This document shows, in pieces, positions 35,093 through 44,678 of a DNA stretch of 64,000 bases. The notes beneath the pieces were generated by a model that ran no database searches, had not been told where the DNA came from, and saw only the letters and a program-made list of their open reading frames with translations. A program made the position numbers and the translations under genes. How positions within the stretch are numbered: position 1 is the first letter of the stretch; each line of letters begins with the position of its first letter. Source of the stretch: Candidatus Acidulodesulfobacterium acidiphilum (GTDB taxonomy: Bacteria > SZUA-79 > Acidulodesulfobacterales > Acidulodesulfobacteraceae); NCBI GenBank assembly GCA_008534395.1, contig SHMQ01000007.1:23164-87163 (forward strand), in the 5' to 3' direction.

Positions 35093-37393
35093 TTAAAACG
35101 GCTGATTCAATCCGAAATAATATCTGACCCCGTATTCAGAGCCGACTCTGTCGCCGAACGCTTTTGCGGCGTAAAAACTAAACATTTCGGGATATATCCC
35201 GAAAAAGTAAGTTTTGAAGTGCAAACCGAGTCCCGCAAAACTATATATAACGCCTTTATGAATAACCGAAGGAACGGTATCGTCAAGCTTGCCTGCGCCG
35301 CCTATTACGTTTCCGGTCACGGCGGTTATATCAATAAGGTTATCTAATAGATTCAAGTTTAATCCCCGGTATATATTTCTTTCATAATCTGCTTCGGCAA
35401 TTACGGCATCGTTACCGATAAAGGGTTCGCTTGCAGGTATACCCATAATGCCGTTAATTCCGCCCAGATAATAATCAAGAGCTTCGGGAACGTTTCCGTC
35501 GGCAAAAACGCCTATGCCTCTTACGGATATTATGTTATCCGCATTTATTTTAAAATTTCTTACATACTGCAGCATAAACTGACTAAAGGAAAAAGGCGAA
35601 AATATATTTGAATTGGCTATATTATAAGTAAAGTTAAACGATGAACCGTATTGAGGATTAATATTATAATCTACCGAATTATATCCATAGCCGACTGTAA
35701 ATTCCGTCAGTCTTTTAGAATTTTGATAAATTACAGAATCGCCCGATGCAGAGGGGCTTATCTGCATAAAATTTATCGAACCGAAAATCGACTGCCTGTA
35801 TGTCTGGGCGACAGGAAAAAAATTTCCAAGCTGATGAGACAAACCTATGCTTATGCCTCTTCCGTAATATGTTTTAAATATATTAAATAAAATGCCGTTT
35901 CTATAACCGTGTTTTTTCGTCAGGGTAAAATTTAGATAGCCTTCAGAACGTCCGCTATCAGGACTTATATTACCGCCTGTACTGCTTAGGAAAAGTTTAT
36001 AATAGTCGTTTTTCTTTTTACTTAAAATTTTTTTTTCAATCTTTTCTTTGTTTATAATATTTAAATCGTTATTGTAATAATATACTCCGTTTTTAAACCC
36101 GTGCGTGCGCGGAAAACCTGTAAAATATATATAATACAAAGGAAATATAGGATAATTTATAACCGTATTTACTCCCTGAATAAAATTAAATTTTTTAACG
36201 ATATTTTTTATATTCGGATTGCTATTTATATATTTTTTCAAAAACGTTTTGAATTCTAAATCAGTATATTTTTTTAATTCTTGCGAATACAGGTAGTACT
36301 TGTAACTGCTCATACCAATGCTTATTTCGTTTATAAATTTTTTATAATTAACCGTGTTTAAATATATTAATCCTTTTATAATATTTAATTTTTGATATAT
36401 ATAAAAATTTGGAAAAATATTGCCGAATCTCGTGCTTATTAAAATAGTTTTTGAATATAAAGGCGGTTTTAGCCATAAACTCCGCCTTAAATGAACGTAA
36501 ACTATATTTATTTTTTTTAATTTCAACATATTGTATTTATCCAATAATAACGCCGCCTTGTCTATTTTTTTATTTGACCGTCCAAAATTGTACGGGTAAG
36601 GCTGAAAAAAAAATATAGATAAACCTGTTTTTACGTTAGAAATTCTGCTTTTTATAAATTTTTTTGCGAATATTAAAGAAATAAAATTAGTTCTCTTCCC
36701 GATAAAAAAGTTTTTTTTATAAATTTTGCCGTTAAAAAACGCTTTATATCCGGCTTTTATTTTAAGATTAACTTTAAAATTAATATCGGTTTGGGGATTA
36801 AATTTTTTGCCTGAGGAAATATATGGATAAAACGGAGCATTAATTACTGTTTCTTGTTTAAAATGCCCGAAGTTGCCGATTGCCTGAGGAATTTTCGTCT
36901 TAAAAACAATTTTAACTTTATAAGATTTGTATAATTTATGTATTGTCGAACTATAAGATAAACTCTTTATGCTTATATATCCCCTATTAAAATCGTAAGG
37001 GTAAAGCTGATGAAAATCAAAATCTTTTATATTCTTAGGTTTTTTATAAAAGATGTTCGGATAAAACATAATATAAAAATTACGATAAATTTTTATATAT
37101 ATGCCTCTGAAATTTTTATATTTATCGCCGATTTTTTTTATTTTACGATATTTTTCTTCATATTTTTTTTTAAAATTATACCGGATATAATTAATTATTT
37201 CACTGCCGGATATAGTTTCGGTTTTCGGATTAAAAACAGCATTTATTTTAACGGTCTGCATAGGAAATTTGTCGCCGTAAATATGAATTATTCCCGCATA
37301 TGCGCCGTTAGTGACGCATAACAAACAAAAAACTGCTATCGCAAAACTTAACGTTAAAACTTTTACAAAGTTTTTCATTGATTTAAATAGCAA
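35093..37393 (-). CDS. outer-membrane protein: M1-aminopeptidase-like region fused to an Omp85-like beta-barrel
   Basis: 766 residues with a signal peptide (about 1-33). The N-terminal half (about 40-430) follows the beta-sandwich/M1 aminopeptidase pattern (VNAVFNPKTETISG-like start, IMFYPNIF, TKIPQAIGNFG...FYPYIS), but the HExxH zinc motif is absent. The C-terminal third (about 480-766) is a beta-barrel of the BamA/surface-antigen type, with YYLGGINGIMGIPASEPF (about 652-669) at the place of the VRGF loop motif and a terminal aromatic QPF. I infer a catalytically dead peptidase-like ectodomain on a barrel. The role is unknown. It is a monocistronic gene. Confidence 0.65.
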   Translation of the reverse strand: MLFKSMKNFVKVLTLSFAIAVFCLLCVTNGAYAGIIHIYGDKFPMQTVKINAVFNPKTETISGSEIINYIRYNFKKKYEEKYRKIKKIGDKYKNFRGIYIKIYRNFYIMFYPNIFYKKPKNIKDFDFHQLYPYDFNRGYISIKSLSYSSTIHKLYKSYKVKIVFKTKIPQAIGNFGHFKQETVINAPFYPYISSGKKFNPQTDINFKVNLKIKAGYKAFFNGKIYKKNFFIGKRTNFISLIFAKKFIKSRISNVKTGLSIFFFQPYPYNFGRSNKKIDKAALLLDKYNMLKLKKINIVYVHLRRSLWLKPPLYSKTILISTRFGNIFPNFYIYQKLNIIKGLIYLNTVNYKKFINEISIGMSSYKYYLYSQELKKYTDLEFKTFLKKYINSNPNIKNIVKKFNFIQGVNTVINYPIFPLYYIYFTGFPRTHGFKNGVYYYNNDLNIINKEKIEKKILSKKKNDYYKLFLSSTGGNISPDSGRSEGYLNFTLTKKHGYRNGILFNIFKTYYGRGISIGLSHQLGNFFPVAQTYRQSIFGSINFMQISPSASGDSVIYQNSKRLTEFTVGYGYNSVDYNINPQYGSSFNFTYNIANSNIFSPFSFSQFMLQYVRNFKINADNIISVRGIGVFADGNVPEALDYYLGGINGIMGIPASEPFIGNDAVIAEADYERNIYRGLNLNLLDNLIDITAVTGNVIGGAGKLDDTVPSVIHKGVIYSFAGLGLHFKTYFFGIYPEMFSFYAAKAFGDRVGSEYGVRYYFGLNQPF

Positions 37394-37477
37394 ATTTATA
37401 ATATAATCATAAAAAACATTAAAGCTATACTATTTTAATTTTACCTTAAATAGTTTAAAAATAAAGCGTTAAATATT

Positions 37478-37960
37478 ATGGGCGTTACATTCAAACTCGC
37501 TGAAATTAACGGCGTAACACTTAAAAGAATCGAAAAATATATAGACGAACGGGGTTGGCTTGCGGAACTTTACAGGAGCGACGAATTAGACGAATCCGTT
37601 TTCCCTCAGATGTCTTATGTATCTTTAACAATGCCTAGAGTGCAAAGAGGACCTCACGAACACGTATATCAAACCGACTATTTTTGCTTTATAGGCCCTT
37701 CCGATTTTAAAATTATATTGTGGGACAACAGAAAAGATTCCCCTACATACATGAATAAAATGATACTGTTTCTCGGTGAAAATAAGCCTTCGGCACTGAC
37801 GGTGCCTCCTGGCGTAGTTCACGCATATAAAAACATAGGCGGAAAAAACGGTCTCGTTATTAATGCCGCCAATAAATTATTCGCCGGAAAAAATAAAAAA
37901 GAGCCGGTTGACGAAATCAGATATGAATCCGACCCCAAAACTATATTTATTTTCGATTAG
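37478..37960 (+). CDS. RmlC-like sugar-nucleotide epimerase (cupin)
   Basis: 160 residues of the dTDP-4-dehydrorhamnose 3,5-epimerase fold, shorter than standard RmlC (about 180). Conserved elements are DERGWLAELYRSDE (about 23-36), RGPHEH (about 53-58, His as catalytic base region) and VPPGVVHAYKN (about 107-117). It probably acts in O-antigen or exopolysaccharide precursor synthesis. No other rhamnose genes are adjacent, so the substrate may differ. Confidence 0.82.
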   Translation: MGVTFKLAEINGVTLKRIEKYIDERGWLAELYRSDELDESVFPQMSYVSLTMPRVQRGPHEHVYQTDYFCFIGPSDFKIILWDNRKDSPTYMNKMILFLGENKPSALTVPPGVVHAYKNIGGKNGLVINAANKLFAGKNKKEPVDEIRYESDPKTIFIFD

Positions 37961-37982
37961 ATAAATATAATTTGGATAATCT

Positions 37983-39641
37983 TTACGCTTTTATAAGTTT
38001 TGTATTCCTGTAATTTAATGCTTCCAACACGGAATCTGCATCTACTTCTTCTTTCATGTCGAGGTCGGCTATAGTCCTTGAAACGCGCAATATTCTATAA
38101 TAGCCCCTTGAAGAAATATTTAATCTTTTTACGGCTTTTTGTGCAAGATTAAGGGCTTCATTCGTTATGTTAAAATATTTTTCTATATCTGTGCTTTTTG
38201 CCGACGAGTTAAACCTGATGCAGCTATCTTTATATCTGCTAATCTGAATATTTCTAGTTTTTTCGACTAATTTTTTAATATCGTCGGAATCTGGCAAATC
38301 GGCTTTAACGGTTAATTCGTCTAAATCCGCAGGATAAACCTCTATAAATATGTCGAATCTGTCGAGAATAGGTCCCGATATTTTAGTATAAAACTTATAA
38401 ATGTCGGCGCTTGAACATTTACACTCATGTTTTGCGTCTCCGTAATAGCCGCAAGGACAAGGGTTCATTGCGGCGACAAGCATAAAATTGCTGGGCAGAA
38501 TTATAGAAAAACGGCTTCTGGATAAATTAATATACTTATCTTCCATAGGCTGCCTTAATCCATCTATAGTTTTTCTGTTAAGTTCGGAAAATTCGTCTAT
38601 AAAAAGAACGCCGTTATGCGCAAGGCTTATATCGCCGGGCAGAGGATTAGAACCGCCCCCTCCGCCTATTAATCCCGCAAGAGATACAGTATGATGCACG
38701 ACAATAAAAGGTCTTCTTAATATAAGTCCGTTTTCCTCGCCGCAATTTTTTTTATTTTTATTTGAAAAACTGTATATATTGGACGTCTCTAAAGATTCTT
38801 CAAGCGATAAGTCTGGTTGTATCCATGCTATACTATGCGCCAGCATAGTTTTTCCGCTTCCCGGAGGTCCGACCATTAATATGTTATGGTGACCTGCTAT
38901 AGCGGTTAAAACGGCTCTTTTAGCAAACTCCTGCCCCTTTATTTCGGCAAAATCGACATACTGCCCCCGCTCTTTTTTTACGGCGTTTGCATTTTCGATA
39001 ACATTTTTAAAGTAAAGATTTTCTTCATTCTCGTTAACGTCATATTTGCCGTTTTCTTTATTTTCGTAATTTATATTTATCTTATTATTAAAATAAACTT
39101 GGGATTCTTTTTCTTCTATTGAATAATAATCTTTTCCTCCCGAAATAAACATACATAATTCTTTTAAACTGCCGAATGCCGCAAAATCGACTCCAAGAAA
39201 TTTTGCCGCATTTATGTTTTCATACGGAATAATTAACTTTTTATTTATTTTTTTAGCAAGTATTCCAAGCGCAATTATGCCGTTAATTTTTTTTATTTTT
39301 CCGTTTAAAGACAGCTCTCCGGCAATTATATAATCGTTAAGGTTTAAGGCGCATTTAAGGAGTCCTGCGGAAATTAAAATGCCTATTGCAAGCGGCAGGT
39401 CGAATATCGGACCTTCTTTCCTTATATCGGCAGGGGCTAGATTTATAGTTATTTTTTTAACCGGATATTCAAAACCGGAATTTTTTATCGCGGCTCTTAC
39501 TCTGTCCTTGGCCTCTTTGGTGGAAACATCGGGTAACCCTACTATCATAATGCCCGGTATGCCGCCCGATATAAAAACTTCTACGTTTACCCGAACTGCA
39601 TCTATTCCGATGAAAGTCGCACTGTTTAAAGCAGTTATCAT
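37983..39641 (-). CDS. comM: ComM/YifB Mg-chelatase-like AAA+ protein
   Basis: 552 residues. The N-terminal Lon-protease-like ChlI domain (about 20-140) precedes the AAA+ Mg-chelatase module, with Walker A GPPGSGKT (about 249-256), Walker B GVLFIDEFSE, and the zinc-like CPCGYYG...CKC insertion. The C-terminal domain contains LNISSRGYYRILRVSRTIAD. In Haemophilus and Vibrio ComM is a helicase that extends branch migration during natural transformation. A GAGG ribosome site precedes the ATG. The promoter upstream is nearly identical to that of the pilus operon. Confidence 0.94.
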   Translation of the reverse strand: MITALNSATFIGIDAVRVNVEVFISGGIPGIMIVGLPDVSTKEAKDRVRAAIKNSGFEYPVKKITINLAPADIRKEGPIFDLPLAIGILISAGLLKCALNLNDYIIAGELSLNGKIKKINGIIALGILAKKINKKLIIPYENINAAKFLGVDFAAFGSLKELCMFISGGKDYYSIEEKESQVYFNNKININYENKENGKYDVNENEENLYFKNVIENANAVKKERGQYVDFAEIKGQEFAKRAVLTAIAGHHNILMVGPPGSGKTMLAHSIAWIQPDLSLEESLETSNIYSFSNKNKKNCGEENGLILRRPFIVVHHTVSLAGLIGGGGGSNPLPGDISLAHNGVLFIDEFSELNRKTIDGLRQPMEDKYINLSRSRFSIILPSNFMLVAAMNPCPCGYYGDAKHECKCSSADIYKFYTKISGPILDRFDIFIEVYPADLDELTVKADLPDSDDIKKLVEKTRNIQISRYKDSCIRFNSSAKSTDIEKYFNITNEALNLAQKAVKRLNISSRGYYRILRVSRTIADLDMKEEVDADSVLEALNYRNTKLIKA

Positions 39642-39692
39642 AATACCTAAACCTCTTCTAATTTAATAAATAATTAAAATCCGTTATTATTT

Positions 39693-39768
39693 ATTATAAA
39701 AAGAAATTGTTTCAGGATTATGACAAATATGTTACGATTGCGTTAAATTTTTGTTACGATTGCGTTAC
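39693..39768 (-). promoter_or_regulatory. six-half-site, 11-bp-period response-regulator promoter of comM
   Basis: On the minus strand, half-sites start every 11 bp from 39768: GTAAC, GTAAC, TTAAC, GTAAC, GTCAT, GAAAC. Exactly 10 bp later lies TATAAT (39698-39693), and the comM ATG is 52 nt further on. Layout and several spacers match the element at 32438-32513. Confidence 0.75.
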
Positions 39769-39774
39769 AATATC

Positions 39775-40182
39775 TTATAATCTCCAGCCTTTATCTATTG
39801 CAAGCCTGCTTATTTCTGATAACACGTCCGCAACGTTTTTTAAATCTTTTAAAATGGTCGAAGAAATAATATAATCAAAAACATCTTCGTAGAATTCTTT
39901 AAAATCCCCTATTATATTCATTGAACCTTCAAAATCGGTTCCGGGCAGAAAAAGATAAACAAAATCGTTTTTAACCGATACAACGTCGGAGTCTCTCAGC
40001 ACGCCGCTTAATGTTTTTATAAAATCGCCATTGTATTTTTTTATATTTAAAATAACGATAGATACATAATCTATAGCCGTTAAATCTTCCGCAAGCCTGA
40101 GCTCTCTCCGTATCCTTTTCATATTGCAGACCGAATGATCGAAAACCGGTTCAAAATATTCAAACGGGAAAAATTTAGCCAT
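39775..40182 (-). CDS. degenerate GGDEF-like small protein
   Basis: 135 residues with no signal peptide. The middle part (LRDSDVVSVKNDFVYLFLPG, about 62-81, then TDFEGSMNII) matches the core beta-hairpin region of diguanylate cyclase GGDEF domains, but the GG(D/E)EF active-site loop is reduced to VKNDF. It is therefore expected to be catalytically inactive and could be a partner or sensor fold. GGAGG lies 5 nt before the ATG. It ends 7 bp before the comM promoter array and is transcribed in the same direction. Confidence 0.55.
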   Translation of the reverse strand: MAKFFPFEYFEPVFDHSVCNMKRIRRELRLAEDLTAIDYVSIVILNIKKYNGDFIKTLSGVLRDSDVVSVKNDFVYLFLPGTDFEGSMNIIGDFKEFYEDVFDYIISSTILKDLKNVADVLSEISRLAIDKGWRL

Positions 40183-40301
40183 GACAGCCTCCGATATTAT
40201 TTTTATTTATTATACATATCGCCGGTAATAACAAATTATTATTGTATATATATAAATTACAAATATAAATTTAGAATATATGAGAATATGTAAATATTAT
40301 A

Positions 40302-41663
40302 TCAGAAAAAATAAGCTAAGAGTGTTTTTTCGGAAACGCCGCCGCCTTCTATTCTCCAGACCGGCTTTTCCACGACCAAAGCCGATAATGCTATTTTCTT
40401 TTTGTTTTCTTCTCCGAAACCGGCAAACCACTGGTATAAACCTGTTGGATGATTTCCCGATATAGTTCCTGTTTTTCCTCCTGTAACAACGCCTGGAAGC
40501 ATATAACTGCCGTTATAGCTATAGAAATCAGAATGCGCTATACCGTTAGTTACCGTTGCTATCATCATCTGTTTTAAAACATAAGCGGTTTTTAAAGTAA
40601 CTGGATAACCTATAACTTTGATACCCTTATGCTTATAAATAATTTTGCCCGTTGTCGACATAATTTCCTTTATTATATAAGGTTCGATTAATCTCCCGCC
40701 GTTTATCGCCACACCCGCAACCATAGCCGCCTGGATAGGCGTTATCCTAACGTTTTCAAAACCGGCGCCGGTAAGCTCCAACTGGTAAAATTTTTTTGGT
40801 ATATATGCTTTACTTTCCTGTAAATTTAATATAAAAGGTATTTTTTTGTTGAAATTAAATTTATCGAAATAACGGAACAGCAGTTTTCTTCCTACATAAT
40901 ATCCTGCAATTTTTCCGAAAGCTACGTCGCATGATTTAGCAAACGCCTCTTTAAAAGATATATCGTTAGAACCGGTTCCTATATTTTGCTCCCAGTTTGT
41001 TTTATCGGTTCCGTAAAGCGTGCCGTTAAAACAGATATTAAATCCCGGATAAAAACCTTTGGATTCGATAGCCGCAGTAGCCGTAATTATTTTAGCGATT
41101 GATCCGGGGGGGTATGCTATGAGCGGCGAAATCTCGGCAGATTTCTTTTTATTATGGGCATATAAAGCAAAGCCCAATACTGCGCCAGTTTCCGGATTCA
41201 CTGCCGCAAGTACTCCGTAAGGCACTGCATATTCCTTAAATACTTTTTCGGCTTCTTCCTGAACGGATGGAACTACTGTATATACTACGGTATAATTGCC
41301 TATTTTTTGAATATATCGTCCGTTTTTAATAGTTTTAAAAACCGGATTATGATACTTAAAATACCTCTTAAGAGATTTGAGCGAATTTACTTCGTCCGAA
41401 CTAAAACCGTTAAATCCTCGTTTTTTTAAAACGGCGGAAGCCTTAATAAATTTTATAGGTCTTATGCCGGTTCCAAGCACAGGTTTGTTCTTTGATAAGA
41501 AAAAATGCCTGCCGTAATAATAAAACTTAACGAAACCGTATAAAAAAACGCCTGCAAGAACTAACAATGATATATACTTGGCAAAATAAACAAACCTATT
41601 TTTCTTATTTTTTCTTTTATTAAGCGTCTTCTGATATGATTTCCAGTCTTTTATTCTTTCCAT
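40302..41663 (-). CDS. penicillin-binding protein transpeptidase (short class B type)
   Basis: 453 residues with one N-terminal helix (about 28-48) and a periplasmic transpeptidase domain. The catalytic SxxK is SIAK in PPGSIAKI (about 188). The second motif is SCD (KSCDVAFG) where most enzymes have SxN. KTG is in GGKTGTISG (about 398). No PBP-dimer domain is evident, so it is shorter than FtsI or PBP2. It would cross-link peptidoglycan. tldD lies 15 bp upstream on the same strand; the ribosome site AAAGG is unusually close to the ATG. Confidence 0.85.
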   Translation of the reverse strand: MERIKDWKSYQKTLNKRKNKKNRFVYFAKYISLLVLAGVFLYGFVKFYYYGRHFFLSKNKPVLGTGIRPIKFIKASAVLKKRGFNGFSSDEVNSLKSLKRYFKYHNPVFKTIKNGRYIQKIGNYTVVYTVVPSVQEEAEKVFKEYAVPYGVLAAVNPETGAVLGFALYAHNKKKSAEISPLIAYPPGSIAKIITATAAIESKGFYPGFNICFNGTLYGTDKTNWEQNIGTGSNDISFKEAFAKSCDVAFGKIAGYYVGRKLLFRYFDKFNFNKKIPFILNLQESKAYIPKKFYQLELTGAGFENVRITPIQAAMVAGVAINGGRLIEPYIIKEIMSTTGKIIYKHKGIKVIGYPVTLKTAYVLKQMMIATVTNGIAHSDFYSYNGSYMLPGVVTGGKTGTISGNHPTGLYQWFAGFGEENKKKIALSALVVEKPVWRIEGGGVSEKTLLAYFF

Positions 41664-41678
41664 CCTTTATTGCTTTAT

Positions 41679-43106
41679 TTATTTTGAATTTTTACCGCCG
41701 ACTATAATGGACGGAATTCTTAACGTAGGTTGAGCATCTGCTACTGGAGCGCCCTGACCGTCTTTTCCGCATGTTCCTATGCCGAAACCCAAATCGTTTC
41801 CAACCATATCTATATTTTTAAGTATATCGGGGCCGTTGCCTATTAGTGTCGCGCCGCTGACGGCTTCCTGAACTATACCTTTTTTAATTATATATCCCTC
41901 CATAACGTCGAATACAAAATCTCCGGTAACTGTATTAACCTGTCCGCCTCCCATTTTTTTAACAAATAATCCGTCCTCTGCGCTCCTTATAATATCTTCA
42001 GGATTAGTTTCGCCGGGCGCAATCATCGTATTAGACATCCTGACTATCGGAATATGTTCGTAAGACTGCCTTCTTCCGTTGCCCGTTAATTCATAGCCGT
42101 ATTTAACGTAAGATAATCTGTCGGACATATATTTTTTTAAAACTCCGTCTTGGACTAGAATATTCTTTCTTGAACAAGTCCCTTCGTCGTCAAATCTGTA
42201 AAAACCTCTTTTTCCGACCAACGAAGAGTCGTCTATTACGGTTATAAGATTTGACGCTACCTGTTCGCCTATCTTGTCGGAATATACGCTTAAACCGTTT
42301 CCCGCAATATCCGCTTCCAAACCGTGACCTATTGCTTCATGTATCATTGTTCCGCCTGCCTCGCTCGACAGTACTACCGTCATAGGTCCTGAAGGCGCAA
42401 AAGGAGCCGAAAGCTGCGACAAGGCTCTGTCTAAAGCTTTTTTTGCTATACTCTCAGGATCGTTTGCGTCAAAAAATTCAAAACCGGTAAATCCGCCAGC
42501 AGATTCATAACCGACCTCGGTTTTCTTACCGTCCGAAACTACTATATTGACTAAAAAAGCTAAATTTTCCCTGTAATCTTTAACTAAATCGCCTTCGGAA
42601 TTAACTATTAATACGTCCTGCTTATAATCTGAATAAGTAACGTTGACTTGTACTACTTTTTTATCGTAATTCCAAGAGTAGTCCACGACAGGAGAAACTT
42701 TCATCAACTTTTCGTCTATAGAAACCCCGGTAACGTCTTTTATTATATTAAAATCTATTTTCGGCTTTTTTTCGTTAAAATTTAAAAATAAGTTGCTCGA
42801 ATCTTCACTCCTTTCGTTTCCTTCATTATTTTTTATATCGCTTAAAGCCGCTTTTTTTAACTGAGAAGCGATATTTAATAAATTCGATTCTTCAATATTA
42901 TTAGTATATGCGTAATAGGTTTTTTTATTTGATATTAACCTTATACCGGCACCCAGAATCAAACCTTTAATTGCTTTTTCAAGCCTTTTGCTTTCATTGG
43001 ATAAAACCGTTGAAACTTTACTTTCTATAAAGATGTCTATAAAATCATCAGAGCCTATGCGCGCATTATCTATAACGGCTTTAAAATTAATATCTTCTAT
43101 GTTCAT
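41679..43106 (-). CDS. tldD: TldD-family metalloprotease
   Basis: 475 residues, the usual TldD length. The zinc motif HEAIGHGLEAD (HExxxH, about 258-268) and a later GICGKDGQG-like cysteine segment (GFGIGTCGKDGQG) match TldD. With TldE/PmbA it forms a heterodimeric protease that processes small peptides such as microcin precursors and CcdA. TldE is not adjacent here. It heads a two-gene unit with the transpeptidase. Confidence 0.93.
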   Translation of the reverse strand: MNIEDINFKAVIDNARIGSDDFIDIFIESKVSTVLSNESKRLEKAIKGLILGAGIRLISNKKTYYAYTNNIEESNLLNIASQLKKAALSDIKNNEGNERSEDSSNLFLNFNEKKPKIDFNIIKDVTGVSIDEKLMKVSPVVDYSWNYDKKVVQVNVTYSDYKQDVLIVNSEGDLVKDYRENLAFLVNIVVSDGKKTEVGYESAGGFTGFEFFDANDPESIAKKALDRALSQLSAPFAPSGPMTVVLSSEAGGTMIHEAIGHGLEADIAGNGLSVYSDKIGEQVASNLITVIDDSSLVGKRGFYRFDDEGTCSRKNILVQDGVLKKYMSDRLSYVKYGYELTGNGRRQSYEHIPIVRMSNTMIAPGETNPEDIIRSAEDGLFVKKMGGGQVNTVTGDFVFDVMEGYIIKKGIVQEAVSGATLIGNGPDILKNIDMVGNDLGFGIGTCGKDGQGAPVADAQPTLRIPSIIVGGKNSK

Positions 43107-43205
43107 TTTTATCCCCTGATAATATTATATTTTTATAGTTATATAATAGCAGAAAATACCTTATTCGACAAGGAAAAACATAAAACATGCGTCATTTAAA
43201 TAACG

Positions 43206-43446
43206 CAAATTTGCCGATAGAAATTTATTTTTCTGGATGAGCCGTCTAAATACCGACGGCTTTAAACCGCACCTGCTTACGCAGGAATGACTTTGTGGAT
43301 ATTTAACTTTGCACCCAACGGGTGTCATTCCCGCATCTTTTGCCTGCGTTTATCAAAGCATGTCTTTGATGCAGGCAAAAGATGCGGGAATCCAGTGTTA
43401 TTAAAACATTGCAATATTTTTAATAATTTCTATCGGCAATTTTGGG
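43206..43446. mobile_element. MITE-like element with 20-bp terminal inverted repeats
   Basis: The left end CAAATTTGCCGATAGAAATT (43206-43225) and right end (complement of CAAAATTGCCGATAGAAATT, 43425-43444) differ at one position. AATAACG flanks the element at 43199-43205 and 43447-43453, as a target duplication might. Inside are a GCCGTC/GACGGC hairpin and a large hairpin (about 43321-43395, 22-bp arms including CATTCCCGCATCTTTTGCCTGC is split here at CATTCCCGCATC and TTTTGCCTGC). No coding potential is seen. It fills most of the 388-bp gap between tldD and alr. Confidence 0.6.
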
Positions 43447-43494
43447 AATAACGTATAAATTGACTTTAGGCAAAATTTTACTTAAAATAAATCT

Positions 43495-44664
43495 ATGGAA
43501 GATACCTATTTATATATAAATCTTAATAACCTCGTAAATAATCTTAACTTTATTAAAAACAGAACATCTTTAAAAGACAAAAAGATTATCGCCGTAATCA
43601 AATCTAATGCATACGGACACGGGCTTTTACCGATAGCCGAATCGCTTTTCAAAAACGGGATAGATTTTTTCGGAATTATAGAAATTGAAGAAGCCGAAAA
43701 TATCTTAAAAAAAATACCGTCAGCAAAACTTCTTATGCTGAAAGGAATTAATTTGGAAAATTTAGAAGCGGCAAGCGCTTTAAATTTAAGCATAGGAGTA
43801 TATAGCTTGGATTATCTAAAAGAATTATTAGATAAAATGAAATCTTCCAAAATAAATAAAACTTTAAATTTGCATTTAAAATTCGATTCGGGAATGAGCA
43901 GGCTTGGACTTGTCGAAACGGAGATGGAAGAGGCTGCGCGCATTATTGGCGACAACAAGAAATATTTCAACCTCGAAGGCTTGTTCAGCCATTTATCTTA
44001 TGGAAACAACTTAGAATACACTAATTATCAAATAAATAATTTTAAAAAAATAATTTCGGTTATGGCAAAATATAAAATAACCCCTCAATACATACACATA
44101 AGCGCCAGTTCGTCTATTTTAAACGGCAGTTTGTTAGACGACTGCTCAAATGCGGTCAGGCCGGGAATTTTACTTTACGGATTTAATCCGAATAAAGAAA
44201 CTAAATATGGCATAAATAATAATAAAAACAGTATAAATAATCAGGAAACAGACTCTGAATTTAAACTTGAACAGTTAATGACTTTAAAATCTAAAATTTT
44301 ACAAATTAAAAATATTAAAAAAGGCAGTTTCGTATCCTACAATAATACGTTCAGAGCTGACCGCGATATGACTATAGGAATAGTTTCCGCAGGTTACGAC
44401 AACGGTATACCCAGACTGCTGTCTAACAAAGGAAGGTTTTTAATAAACGGCGGTTTTGCGCCTATAATAGGTATTGTTACGATGAATATGACGATAGTAG
44501 ACGTTTCCGAGATAAAAAACATCAAAGCCGGCGATGAAGTTATAATCACGGGCAAAGATGGTTTAAACGAAATTAAAATAGAAGAAATAGCCTCTCTATC
44601 CGAAACTATTCCTTATGAGATATGCCTTAATTTTGGTAAATCCAACAAAAAAATTTACGTTTGA
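43495..44664 (+). CDS. alr: alanine racemase
   Basis: 389-residue PLP enzyme supplying D-alanine for peptidoglycan. The PLP lysine lies in AVIKSNAYGHG (about 32-42). The second catalytic base Tyr is in SYNNTF or SAGYDNGIPR (about 281 and 298), as in the family, which acts as a dimer. A low-complexity Asn/Lys insertion (about 232-250) is consistent with the AT-rich genome. A long hairpin repeat downstream probably terminates it against convergent nfuA. Confidence 0.95.
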   Translation: MEDTYLYINLNNLVNNLNFIKNRTSLKDKKIIAVIKSNAYGHGLLPIAESLFKNGIDFFGIIEIEEAENILKKIPSAKLLMLKGINLENLEAASALNLSIGVYSLDYLKELLDKMKSSKINKTLNLHLKFDSGMSRLGLVETEMEEAARIIGDNKKYFNLEGLFSHLSYGNNLEYTNYQINNFKKIISVMAKYKITPQYIHISASSSILNGSLLDDCSNAVRPGILLYGFNPNKETKYGINNNKNSINNQETDSEFKLEQLMTLKSKILQIKNIKKGSFVSYNNTFRADRDMTIGIVSAGYDNGIPRLLSNKGRFLINGGFAPIIGIVTMNMTIVDVSEIKNIKAGDEVIITGKDGLNEIKIEEIASLSETIPYEICLNFGKSNKKIYV

Positions 44665-44678
44665 AATTGATAAAAAAT

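Noticed and set aside
43206..43446. CRISPR-like repeats in the tldD-alr gap
   Set aside because: The repeats are inverted, not regularly spaced direct repeats; no spacers or cas genes.
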